DNA of 64,000 nt from an uncultured Myxococcales bacterium. Lineage in GTDB: Bacteria > Myxococcota_A > UBA9042. The notes beneath the pieces were generated by a model. It did no database searches and had not been told where the DNA came from. It worked only from the letters and a program-made list of their open reading frames with translations. The stretch covers positions 1 through 64,000 of the forward strand of contig CAISBR010000108.1 in NCBI GenBank assembly GCA_903883645.1. Direction: 5' to 3'. Of this stretch, positions 46,584 to 54,839 are shown one piece after another (positions within the stretch are counted from its first letter, which is position 1; each line of letters starts with the position of its first letter). Position numbers and translations under genes: made by a program.

Positions 46584-48265
46584 GTTTTGGCCAGACTCGC
46601 CAGGACTTGCTGTTGCATGGCGCGGCGATGCAGCAGCGAGCGGTCGCGATCCACCGCCAGAATCCCCAAGCGCGGACCTGGGTTATCGCCCGCGAGCCAA
46701 GCCAGCAACGCCGCGGGGTCGCCAAAGCGCTGCGCAGGCAAGCCAAACCCCTGGGCGATCGCCAGCAAGTCCAAGCCGTGCGGCGCGTAGAACAGGCGCT
46801 GATGCACTTGCGGATCAATCACTTGTGCGGCAGGGAGCAGGTCAAAAATCGCGCCACCGCCGTTGTCGACGACGATCGCACGCACATCCGCACGCTGCTG
46901 GGTTAGAAGCTGCAACGAACCGATATCATGCAAGAATGCCCCATCGCCCAGCAGCAACCAGGTCGTGCCGCGGGCTAGCGCCAGCCCCAATGCCGTGGCC
47001 AACGTGCCGTCGATGCCATTGGCACCACGCGCAACGTGAACGTGCACATCCTTTGGAATCTGTGGGCAAAACGCGTCGGCGTCGCGGATCGCCATCGAGT
47101 TAGCCAACACGAGCTGCGCACCCGGCTGCACGGCCGTGGCCAGGCAACCTAGCAGCTGCCGCTCTATGGGGCCTGGCAGCAGCGCCAGCTGGGTGGCAAC
47201 CCGTTGATCAATCTTATGAAATGCGGAGCGCCACGCCTGCACCAGGGGCACCGGCAGCGGCGCATCGACCCAGCCCGCAGTGGCTTGCAGCGGGGGCAAG
47301 GGGGTCGAAAGCTGATTGCCCTTCAGCGGATCTGAGGTACGGCCCGGCTCGATGACCTGAATTGGCACCTGGGCCGCCGCCGCATCGTCGAGTAGTAGCT
47401 GTAACCCCTTAGAAGCAGGCCATTCGCCCAGGCGCACGATCCGGTCGGGCAGGGTGCGCTGCCGTACACCGGGGTCGCGCAGCCACAGGTCGAAGTAGCG
47501 CAACTGCCCGTCGGCCAGATGACTGGGCCACTCGGCCAGCAGTAGGGCAGAATTCGTCAGACGTTTAAGGAGTTGCGGGTCTTGCGGCACCAGCGGTCCG
47601 GCAATGACCACCACCCGCTCGCCGGGCTGGGGCGGCGGCACCGGGGGGCCTTGGAGGGCAATAACCGCAGTTATTTCAACCGGCTGCCGCGGCAATGCCG
47701 GCCCGGGCTGGAGAGCCAGCGGCAGGTCAAGGCCCACATTGATGTGCAACGGCAGACCGCGGGCACGCAATTGCGCCCCATACTGCAGCAATTCTGCGGC
47801 AATTGTGGCAAATTGCCCCATACCCTCGGGCACGCAGACTTCTAGGTGCAGCACCGCGGCATAGCTGGCCAAGAATTGCTGCTGCCGCACGGTCTGCGGC
47901 GCGCCCACGTTCTGCAGCTGCAACGGCCTGTCGCCACTCAAGAAAATCAGCGGAAGACTGCTCTCGCCAGCCTCGACCACCGCGGGCAGCCAGTTCGCCA
48001 CGGCACTACCCGACGTGCAGACCACCAGCGGCAGCCGCCCCGCGCGCGCCAACCCCACGGCCACAAAGGCCGCACTGCGTTCGTCGAGCACCACGGTCAC
48101 CGGCCAATCGCCCAGGTGCTCGCGCTCAGCCACGGCTTGCGCCAGGGGGGTTGACCGCGAACCTGGCGAAAGTACAACGTGATTTACGCCAAGATTGGCC
48201 AGTAGCCGCAGCAGCGCCCGCACCAGCTGCGACTGCATTTGCGCTTGCAGCGGCACCAAAGTCAT
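46580..48265 (-). CDS. menD: SEPHCHC synthase MenD
   Basis: 561 residues from the ATG at 48265, which overlaps the menF stop (ATGA). A thiamine-diphosphate enzyme that joins isochorismate and 2-oxoglutarate, the first committed step of menaquinone ring building. The family start is clear: NHVVLSPGSRSTPLAQAV, VVLDERSAAFVAVGLARA (catalytic Glu region), then VCTSGSAVANWLPAVVEA and the ThDP-binding LLLGDGAFLHDIGSLQLL region near the C-terminus. All quoted segments are in the expected order. It is cytoplasmic and sits between menF and the menH-like gene. Confidence 0.93.
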   Translation of the reverse strand: MTLVPLQAQMQSQLVRALLRLLANLGVNHVVLSPGSRSTPLAQAVAEREHLGDWPVTVVLDERSAAFVAVGLARAGRLPLVVCTSGSAVANWLPAVVEAGESSLPLIFLSGDRPLQLQNVGAPQTVRQQQFLASYAAVLHLEVCVPEGMGQFATIAAELLQYGAQLRARGLPLHINVGLDLPLALQPGPALPRQPVEITAVIALQGPPVPPPQPGERVVVIAGPLVPQDPQLLKRLTNSALLLAEWPSHLADGQLRYFDLWLRDPGVRQRTLPDRIVRLGEWPASKGLQLLLDDAAAAQVPIQVIEPGRTSDPLKGNQLSTPLPPLQATAGWVDAPLPVPLVQAWRSAFHKIDQRVATQLALLPGPIERQLLGCLATAVQPGAQLVLANSMAIRDADAFCPQIPKDVHVHVARGANGIDGTLATALGLALARGTTWLLLGDGAFLHDIGSLQLLTQQRADVRAIVVDNGGGAIFDLLPAAQVIDPQVHQRLFYAPHGLDLLAIAQGFGLPAQRFGDPAALLAWLAGDNPGPRLGILAVDRDRSLLHRRAMQQQVLASLAKT

Positions 48266-49650
48266 GGCACGCCTGCTAGGCCCAGCATGCGGCCGATTGC
48301 ATTGTGTTTGTTGCGGATTTCGGCGTGTTCTTCGGCCGATGTGCTTGTCGCGACCAGCCCTGCACCGGCCCAGCTGCGCCACCCTTCACCCAAGAACTCA
48401 GCGCCGCGGAGCAGGACCGCAAATTCGCCCTCGCCACTGCCGCTGCCCGACACGATGCCTGCAAAACCGCCATACCATCCGCGTGGTTCGACCTCTAGCT
48501 CGTTGACAGTAGCCAGGGCAACCGGCCGCGGCAAGCCCAGCAGTGCCGGTGTGGGATGCAGGTGCAGCGCGGCGGTCAGCGCGTCGAGCCCTGGAGGCCG
48601 CCGGCCCCGCAGCGGTGTCGCCAAGTGCAGCAGCGGCCCCGCCTCGCGCAGCTGCCGTTTGCCAACTTCAACTTCAATTCCAATGCCTTGTAAGGTATCG
48701 CCCAGGTAGTCGACCACCAGCTGATGCTCGCGCTGCAGGTGTTCGGCCACCGGCTGACCCGCCGCCAAGGTGCCCGCCAAGGCCAATGTTTCAATGTGCT
48801 CGCCGGCGGTCCGCACCAGCAGCTCGGGCGACGCGCAGACCACCTGTCGCGGCGTGGCATCACCTAGCAACTGCGTAGAAAAACTACAGATCCACGCCGT
48901 TGCCTGCTGCTGGACCACCCGTTGCTCAACCGCGCGCGGCGACTGCGGGGTGGGCCAATGGCGCGGCACGCCGACCACCAGCTTGGCCAGCGCCGGGTCT
49001 TGCAGGCGCTGCAGGGCCGCAGCCACCGGTGCATCGCCACCGCTGCTCAGACACGCCTGTGGCGGCTCGCTGGGCAACATGGGTTGCAGCCCGTGCAAAA
49101 GATTTGTGATTTCGGCGATTAGCTCGCCTTCCTCGCCGCGCCGGTCGAGCACTACCGCCACACCAAGGGGCTCGCCTGCTGTCAGCCACAGCCGCGGCAG
49201 CCAAACGCGCAACGGCACCTGCACGTGACCTGCCGCGTCGCGCTGCGGAAAGCCGGCCACCGCCACAACATCCAAAGTGGTCTGCTGGCGACTCAGCCAC
49301 GCTTCGATCGTCGCCAAGGCCTGCGGGTCGGGTTGCAGGGCGTCGCCATGCTGCAGCAGCGCGATGCTGGTCACTGGGCAGGCATCTGTACAGCCCAAAG
49401 CCCAACGCAATCGGGCATTTGGACTGCGAAATGCAAAGCGCCAATCGCTGTTAGAAACAGCAACATCTTGACTATCAAAGGGAATATGTAGATGGGTGCG
49501 ACATACCGCCCGCTGACTGGGCCGGTGCAGCACGCGCAGCTGTAGCTCCAAGTGCGCGAGTAGACTAGCGATCGTTGGCCACGAACCGTCGCGACCCGGC
49601 ACGGCGCCGCGGGTAGGGCCGCTTACAGCTAGCACTGGGTCGCTGCTCAT
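48262..49650 (-). CDS. menF: Isochorismate synthase MenF
   Basis: 462 residues from the ATG at 49650, which overlaps the ubiE stop (ATGA). The chorismate-binding domain occupies the C-terminal half: LALAGTLAAGQPV, HLHPTPALLGLPR, EPRGWYGGFAGIVSG, GEFAVLLRGAEF and AGAGLVATSTSAEEHAEIRNK, the last containing the Mg-binding Glu residues. It converts chorismate to isochorismate. The HPTPALLG segment fits isochorismate synthases rather than anthranilate synthases, and the following menD gene confirms the menaquinone role. The N-terminal half is variable in this family. Confidence 0.9.
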   Translation of the reverse strand: MSSDPVLAVSGPTRGAVPGRDGSWPTIASLLAHLELQLRVLHRPSQRAVCRTHLHIPFDSQDVAVSNSDWRFAFRSPNARLRWALGCTDACPVTSIALLQHGDALQPDPQALATIEAWLSRQQTTLDVVAVAGFPQRDAAGHVQVPLRVWLPRLWLTAGEPLGVAVVLDRRGEEGELIAEITNLLHGLQPMLPSEPPQACLSSGGDAPVAAALQRLQDPALAKLVVGVPRHWPTPQSPRAVEQRVVQQQATAWICSFSTQLLGDATPRQVVCASPELLVRTAGEHIETLALAGTLAAGQPVAEHLQREHQLVVDYLGDTLQGIGIEVEVGKRQLREAGPLLHLATPLRGRRPPGLDALTAALHLHPTPALLGLPRPVALATVNELEVEPRGWYGGFAGIVSGSGSGEGEFAVLLRGAEFLGEGWRSWAGAGLVATSTSAEEHAEIRNKHNAIGRMLGLAGVP

Positions 49651-50414
49651 AGCGCGCTCGCAGACTCCAGCCGTGGCATAGGCGAAGCAACATGAATACA
49701 AGAAGCTCCAGCCAATAGCGTAATCAACTGCTGCATCTTTAGGCCCGAACTCTCGATGATTTTGGCAAAATCCTCTGGGTTTGGGAATGCCGTCGTCGAC
49801 TGTTGCAGGTAGCGGTACTCGCGCGGCGCACCCGACAGCAGGCCACCCAGCAGGGGCACGAGCACGCGCATGTGCAGCTTGGCCCCCAAGCCCAGAAGTC
49901 CTTTCGGCTCACTGGTTTCAAGGATGGCCACCCGCGCACCCGGCTTGAGGACGCGCGCCATCTCGGCCAGGGCCTTGGGCCGATCAAAGACGTTGCGAAT
50001 GCCGTATCCCATGGTAATGCCGTCGAAACTCTGATCAGGGAACGGCAGCTGGCAGGCATCGCCCTGCACCAGCTCGATCCGCGCCCCCAGGCCCCGCGCC
50101 GCCACCTTGTCGCGCCCCACCGCCAGCATGCCGGCCGACGGATCGAGGCCCACCACCGTGCAGTTGGGGATGCGCTCGGCCACCATGATCGCCATGTCGC
50201 CGGTACCCGTTGCCAGGTCCAAAATACGAGACCCCGCAACGACTTGCAGTGCGTCGACCGTTTGCCGCCGCCAGCGCTGGTCGATGCCAAACGTCATCAC
50301 GCGGTTCATCAGGTCGTAACGCGCGGCAATGCCGTCGAACATGGCGCCACTGCCGCCGGCAACACCCGTCGCGGCCAAGGGCTGCCCAACCGGACTGCTT
50401 GGTGAATTGCTCAC
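49647..50414 (-). CDS. menG: Menaquinone C-methyltransferase MenG/UbiE
   Basis: 255 residues with a GTG start at 50414 preceded by AGGCGG. The SAM-dependent methyltransferase motifs are MFDGIAARYDLMNRVMTFGID (family start, first part), ILDLATGTGDMAIM (motif I), VVGLDPSAGML, DACQLPFPDQSFDGITMGYGIRN (shortened; the MGYGIRN box is diagnostic for UbiE/MenG) and ARVLKPGARVAILE. It methylates demethylmenaquinone in the last step of menaquinone synthesis. Context with menF and menD favours the menaquinone substrate over ubiquinone. It is 12 bases downstream of the DAHPS-HMGR fusion gene. Confidence 0.93.
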   Translation of the reverse strand: MSNSPSSPVGQPLAATGVAGGSGAMFDGIAARYDLMNRVMTFGIDQRWRRQTVDALQVVAGSRILDLATGTGDMAIMVAERIPNCTVVGLDPSAGMLAVGRDKVAARGLGARIELVQGDACQLPFPDQSFDGITMGYGIRNVFDRPKALAEMARVLKPGARVAILETSEPKGLLGLGAKLHMRVLVPLLGGLLSGAPREYRYLQQSTTAFPNPEDFAKIIESSGLKMQQLITLLAGASCIHVASPMPRLESASAL

Positions 50415-50426
50415 AATTCCGCCTTT

Positions 50427-52610
50427 TTATGCTGCGTCGCCGCGCTTGCCATGCGCCAAGTCGGCCTTGCGAGCATGTAGCCGCATGTGCCCCTGCTGAA
50501 TACCTTCGCCGGCCAGGGCACGCAAGGCTGCAAGATTCGAAGCCAAACCGACCGCCGCCATCACCACCGCGAGTTCACGGGCGCTCTGGGTTTGAATGAT
50601 TTCCATCGCCGTACGCACACCGGGGTGGGCCTGGGTCGAGCCGCCCACAGTGCCAATCGCCAAAGGAAGTTCCATGGTGCCGTGCAGGCCCGCATCGGTG
50701 CGCTGCCACGTCGCGAGCGGCCGATAGTCGACGCCAAGGCCCGCGTACGAATGTGCACCAGCCTCGATGGCCCGCCAGTCTTGCCCAAGCGCCACCGCCA
50801 CAGCATCAATGCCGTTTAGGATTCCCTTGTTGTGCGTCGAGGCGCGGAAGGGGTCCAGCTCGGCAAAGCGACTCGCCCGGGCGATGCCATCGGCTAGGCG
50901 CTCGCCGCCCAAGAAATCGCTGCCCACATCGCACTCTACGTGGCAAATGCGCCGAAGCGGGGTGTTCGACAGGATGCGCAGTCCGATGTCGCCGCCGATC
51001 CACTCGCGCACCAGCGGTGCCACATGCTCGGCCACGGTATCGACCACGTTCGCGCCCATGGCATCGCCCACGTCGACATACAAGTGCATGACTAGAATGC
51101 CTATCTCGCGATCAAGCACCCGCACATCCACATCGGTACAGCCGCCACCGCGAGCCACCATCCGCGGAATCGCCGCGTTCGCCGCCGCGATAATGGCATC
51201 GCGCCTTTCTTCAATTAATTTAGCGCCTAGCTCGACGTTGGGCACGTTGTCGAACTGCACCTGCGCCGTCATCACGCTGGCCGTGGCATCGCCGCGAAAG
51301 CCGCCCGTAGCCCGCACCATCCGCGCCGCATTGCTGGCCGCCGCCACGACGCTCGGCTCTTCGACCACCATAGGCACAATGTAATCGCGGCCATTGACAC
51401 GGAAATTGAGCCCGAGCGCCATCGGCAGGGCAAACGTGGTCACCACGTTCTCGCTCATCTTGTCGGCGATCGCCATGTCGAGCGTGCCGGTGCGCAAGAA
51501 CCGCTGCGCGGCCGGCGACAAACCAAGCTGAGTCGACAGCTGCCGGCAGCGCTCCGCCACCGACTTCTTATAGAACTCTGGGTAACGACTCGTGTACGGC
51601 GGCAAGTCTTGCGCGCGCGGCACCGTCACATCCAGGTCGAGCTTCTGGCCCAGCTCGAGCAGCTGATCGGGCAACAGCGCCTGAGGACCATCGCTTTTGG
51701 CGCGCGCCGGCTCGGGATGTACCTCGACAAGGACCACATCGGCACCCGCAGCCTTGCCGGCCAGCGCCAGCGGCACCACCAGATCGCGGCGACCGGCGGC
51801 GTGCGACGGGTCCACGGCCACGGGCAAATTCAGAGCGTGATGCAACAGCGCAACTGCACCAAGATCCAAGGTATTGCGCGTCTCGTTGCCAATGCCCGTT
51901 ACGCCGCGCTCGCAGAAAAGCAGCCACGGGCAACCGTGCACCAGCAAGTGCTCGCCCGCGCACAGCCACTCTTCGACCGTCGCGCCGCGACCGCGCTTGA
52001 GCAGCACGGCCTTGCCGGTGCGGCCCACCGCCCCAAGCAGAGCGAAATTCTGCATGTTTCGCGAGCCAATCTGGATGATGTCAGCAAACGCCGCCACCGC
52101 CTCGACATGCATCTCGCTCATCGCCTCGGTAACCACGCCCAGCCTGTGCTCGGCTGCGGCATCGGCCAGCCACTGCAGCGCAGGGGTACCGGCACCAGCA
52201 AAACTGTAAGGCGAGGTGCGGGGTTTATAGGCACCGCCGCGCAACAGTCGCGCTCCCGCCGACGCCACCAGCTTGGCCGAATCGCGAATTTGCTGCTGCG
52301 ACTCGACCGCACAAGGCCCGGCGATCAGCACAGTTTCACGGCCTAGCTCGATCACGCCGCCGGCCCGCGTCGGCAGCGACCAGGTCTGTGGCATGGCATC
52401 CACACGCGGATGTGCAGATTTTGCCTCACGAATCGCTGCCACGCCCGCAATCGAGCGGATCAGCGCGTGGGGCACCCGCGACGAGTGCGGCTCAACTTCA
52501 AGCAGCCCCGGCCCCTCTTCACCGGTCAGGAGCCGCGTCCACAGCCCCAACCCTTGCAGCGCGGCGGTAACCGCCGAAGTATCGGCATTTGGGGCAAGTA
52601 CGATGATCAT
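50427..52610 (-). CDS. DAHP synthase - HMG-CoA reductase fusion
   Basis: 727 residues, one uninterrupted frame from an ATG at 52610 with GAGG four bases upstream. Residues 1-70: ferredoxin-like (ACT-type) regulatory domain of type I-beta DAHP synthases. Residues 80-335: DAHP synthase, with IAGPCAVES (metal Cys100), GGAYKPRTSPYSF, VLLKRG (Lys205), DPSHAAGRRD (His270), VEVHPEP (Glu296) and SDG (Asp307). Residues 340-727: class II HMG-CoA reductase, with VVEEPSVVAAASN (Glu417/418), DAMGAN (516-521, cofactor site), HNKGILNG (Lys595), GQDWRAIEAG (Asp611) and GHMRLHAR (His708). All catalytic residues of both enzymes are present and the linker is about five residues. Roughly 30 residues of the usual C-terminal flap are missing. 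It would start both the shikimate route to the quinone ring and the mevalonate route to the isoprenoid tail. Neighbours are polyprenyl synthase and men genes. Confidence 0.92.
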   Translation of the reverse strand: MIIVLAPNADTSAVTAALQGLGLWTRLLTGEEGPGLLEVEPHSSRVPHALIRSIAGVAAIREAKSAHPRVDAMPQTWSLPTRAGGVIELGRETVLIAGPCAVESQQQIRDSAKLVASAGARLLRGGAYKPRTSPYSFAGAGTPALQWLADAAAEHRLGVVTEAMSEMHVEAVAAFADIIQIGSRNMQNFALLGAVGRTGKAVLLKRGRGATVEEWLCAGEHLLVHGCPWLLFCERGVTGIGNETRNTLDLGAVALLHHALNLPVAVDPSHAAGRRDLVVPLALAGKAAGADVVLVEVHPEPARAKSDGPQALLPDQLLELGQKLDLDVTVPRAQDLPPYTSRYPEFYKKSVAERCRQLSTQLGLSPAAQRFLRTGTLDMAIADKMSENVVTTFALPMALGLNFRVNGRDYIVPMVVEEPSVVAAASNAARMVRATGGFRGDATASVMTAQVQFDNVPNVELGAKLIEERRDAIIAAANAAIPRMVARGGGCTDVDVRVLDREIGILVMHLYVDVGDAMGANVVDTVAEHVAPLVREWIGGDIGLRILSNTPLRRICHVECDVGSDFLGGERLADGIARASRFAELDPFRASTHNKGILNGIDAVAVALGQDWRAIEAGAHSYAGLGVDYRPLATWQRTDAGLHGTMELPLAIGTVGGSTQAHPGVRTAMEIIQTQSARELAVVMAAVGLASNLAALRALAGEGIQQGHMRLHARKADLAHGKRGDAA

Positions 52611-52697
52611 GCAACCTCGGAACTCGCGCGGCTAGTGCAGCCGCAGTACCACTGTTGGATGCGCCGTCAGCTCTGGGCGACGCGGACCCCGGCTATG

Positions 52698-53822
52698 CTA
52701 CGCGCGTCGCGTTGTGAGCGCATCCGCAATGGCTCGCAGTGCATCGCGTTGGGCCGACTCGGGTAGCGTGGCCAGCGCCGTTTGGGCCTCGTGCAGCCGC
52801 GCCGATGCCACCCCGCGCGCTGTCGCCAGAGCGCCGCTGTCGCGGACCGTCGCCACAATTTCGCTCACCAGGGCGGGATCTGCGGTCTCGCCGGCCAAGG
52901 TAGCCGCGCGCACCAAAGCGATCTTGTCGCGCAAGTGGTTGTGATGCCTCAGGGTCAGTGCCAAGGGCAGGGTAATCTTGCCTTCGTTCAAGTCGGCCAG
53001 CAGCGCCTTGCCCGTCGCCACGGGCGCACCTTCAAAATCGAGCACATCGTCGACCAGCTGAAACGCCATGCCTAATTCGCTGCCAAACTGCACCAGGGCC
53101 GCCGTGGTCTCGGCCGAACAGCCGCCGGCTACAGCACCCGCTCGCAAAGCAAAGCGGAACAGCGACGCTGTCTTGCCATCGATGACCTTGTAGTAGCCCT
53201 CGCTATCGTCGGCGAGCACCTTGGCGCGCTCGGCTTGTTCGACCTCAGCCAGAATCAACGCTTCGACCGTGTTGAGCGCCTCGGTGACCAAAGGCGAGTG
53301 GCCCGTGGCTACGATGCGCCGCAAAGCCTCGACAAGCAGCCAATCACCAGCAAAAATCGATATCTCGTTGCCATGCAGCGCCCGTGCCGTCGCCTGTCCG
53401 CGGCGAGTATCGGCCAGGTCGACCACGTCGTCGTGCAGCAGGGTCGCCGCGTGCACGAGCTCGACCGCGACCGCCAAGTTGCGGGCGTGGGCATGGGCCG
53501 TCGCATCTTGCTTTGGGCCGAAACGACTTGCCAAAAGCGTACATAGCGGTCGCAGTCGCTTGCCGCCCGCCGCCAAAATGTGCCACCCCGCCCGCTGGGC
53601 CAAGTTCGCACCCGTGGTCTGCAGCAGCGCCTGCTCTACGCCCATCAGATCGCCCGCCAGCCAGGCCTGAAGCTCGCTGAGCCGCTCGGCAAGGTCGGGA
53701 TGCTGGTGCTCGTCGGCCCGCTCGGCCAGCCGCGGCAATGGGGTCAAGGCATGGCGCGTGCTGGCGGGGTGCGACTCCATGAGGTGCGGAGTTACCACGT
53801 TGTTCAACGCTTCTGCGGGCAT
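52698..53822 (-). CDS. Long-chain polyprenyl diphosphate synthase
   Basis: 374 residues from the ATG at 53822, which has GAGG eight bases upstream; a start at 53780 is possible. The two Asp-rich motifs of trans-prenyltransferases are ATLLHDDVVDLADTRRG (first motif DDVVD) and AFQLVDDVLDFEG (second motif DDVLD), with GGKRLRPL before and GKITLPLAL after. The residues before the first motif (AATLL) lack bulky aromatics, as in octaprenyl-type or heptaprenyl-type synthases rather than farnesyl synthases, so it probably makes the menaquinone side chain. It is the first gene of the menaquinone operon and uses the isoprenoid units whose synthesis is started by the HMG-CoA reductase encoded next. Confidence 0.88.
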   Translation of the reverse strand: MPAEALNNVVTPHLMESHPASTRHALTPLPRLAERADEHQHPDLAERLSELQAWLAGDLMGVEQALLQTTGANLAQRAGWHILAAGGKRLRPLCTLLASRFGPKQDATAHAHARNLAVAVELVHAATLLHDDVVDLADTRRGQATARALHGNEISIFAGDWLLVEALRRIVATGHSPLVTEALNTVEALILAEVEQAERAKVLADDSEGYYKVIDGKTASLFRFALRAGAVAGGCSAETTAALVQFGSELGMAFQLVDDVLDFEGAPVATGKALLADLNEGKITLPLALTLRHHNHLRDKIALVRAATLAGETADPALVSEIVATVRDSGALATARGVASARLHEAQTALATLPESAQRDALRAIADALTTRRA

Positions 53823-53895
53823 CGGTGGGCCTCGCTGGGCTGGGACAAGCAGGCGGGAAAGGAGGAGTGGCGGCGAAATTTCACTCGCCACTGAA

Positions 53896-53924
53896 ATCAT
53901 CGACGCTGCCGGCCGCGCCGTCAA
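53896..53924 (-). promoter_or_regulatory. Candidate sigma-70 promoter of the menaquinone operon
   Basis: On the minus strand TTGACG (53924-53919) and GATGAT (53901-53896) are separated by exactly 17 bases and lie about 70 bases upstream of the polyprenyl synthase start. The -35 matches the consensus in five of six bases and the -10 in four of six. It falls in the 126-base gap after the FUSC-like gene, the only sizeable gap upstream of the six genes. Confidence 0.4.
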
Positions 53925-53948
53925 GCGCAAACTGGGCCGGCAGTCTAG

Positions 53949-54809
53949 CTAGCGCCGGGCTGCGGCAAAAACCTTTTGCAAACTCAGTGGAATCGGCCCC
54001 GCATAGCTGTCACCGCTTTGCAGTTCATGCGCGAGGCCGTCTAACGCGTCCCTCTCTTCGGCCGCCCAACTGCGGCACTCATCGCGCACTTGCAGCAGGC
54101 TATTGCGGGTCTGGTGTGCCACATTCATCAAGCGCCGAGCGGTGTTGGCCATGCGACCCACTTGATACGACAGGCGCGGGTTCTTGCGCCACGCCAGCTC
54201 TTTCACCGCGTCGGCCAGCTCGCTTTGCAGCGCCCCAAGTGTCACAAACAGGTCTTCGATGCCATCGGCCGGCGGCTCGGGCGTCGCCACAATCGCGCGA
54301 AGTTGCGCCGCCACTAGCCCCGTCGCTAAGCGCTCTTTGCGTTGGAAAATACGCACATACATGGCCAACGACACCAGCCCGTTGACCGCCACCGCCGCAG
54401 TGCCGCCCACCGCCACTGAGCTCAAGCGAATGAGCAGCGTATGGGCCGGGGTGCCGCGCGGGATGAGAAGCAAGTAAATCGCTGTAAAGGCTGCTACTTG
54501 AAAGCCCGCGCCAAAGCCAAGCCGCATCGTTAGATACACCGCCAAGCCGACGCCCAGCGCCAGTTCGAGCGGAAACGGCAGACCAATCCACGCAAAGAGC
54601 GCCGCCACAGCGCCGCCGATAAGCGAGCCAAGCACTTGATCGCGCGCGCGTTTTAGCCCCGAAAGCATGATGGGCGAGGTGCAAATCACCGCGACAAACG
54701 CTGCGGAGACCGCGTCGGGATTGCCAAGCAGCGTAACGCCGGCCCAGCCGAGCACCGCCGAAGCAGCTGCTTTGCCGGCGAGAAACCGGTAATCAACTAA
54801 TGAATTCAT
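53949..54809 (-). CDS. FUSC-family membrane protein
   Basis: 286 residues: six hydrophobic helices in the first 155 residues (FLAGKAAASAVLGWAGVTLL, SAAFVAVICTSPIML, FTAIYLLLIPRG and others, shortened), then a soluble helical domain of about 130 residues. This matches the aromatic-acid-exporter/FUSC group (relatives of YccS and AaeB), in which the membrane half and a cytoplasmic half occur once or twice. The substrate is unknown. It starts 30 bases after the mlaE-like stop and could be the last gene of that operon; its ATG has no clear Shine-Dalgarno. Confidence 0.65.
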   Translation of the reverse strand: MNSLVDYRFLAGKAAASAVLGWAGVTLLGNPDAVSAAFVAVICTSPIMLSGLKRARDQVLGSLIGGAVAALFAWIGLPFPLELALGVGLAVYLTMRLGFGAGFQVAAFTAIYLLLIPRGTPAHTLLIRLSSVAVGGTAAVAVNGLVSLAMYVRIFQRKERLATGLVAAQLRAIVATPEPPADGIEDLFVTLGALQSELADAVKELAWRKNPRLSYQVGRMANTARRLMNVAHQTRNSLLQVRDECRSWAAEERDALDGLAHELQSGDSYAGPIPLSLQKVFAAARR

Positions 54810-54839
54810 GTTTCTATTTAATATCAGCCCAGAGTCGGA

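Noticed and set aside
50427-52610. Fusion as two separate overlapping genes
   Set aside because: A single frame runs through without stop, and no start codon with a Shine-Dalgarno was seen near the domain border.
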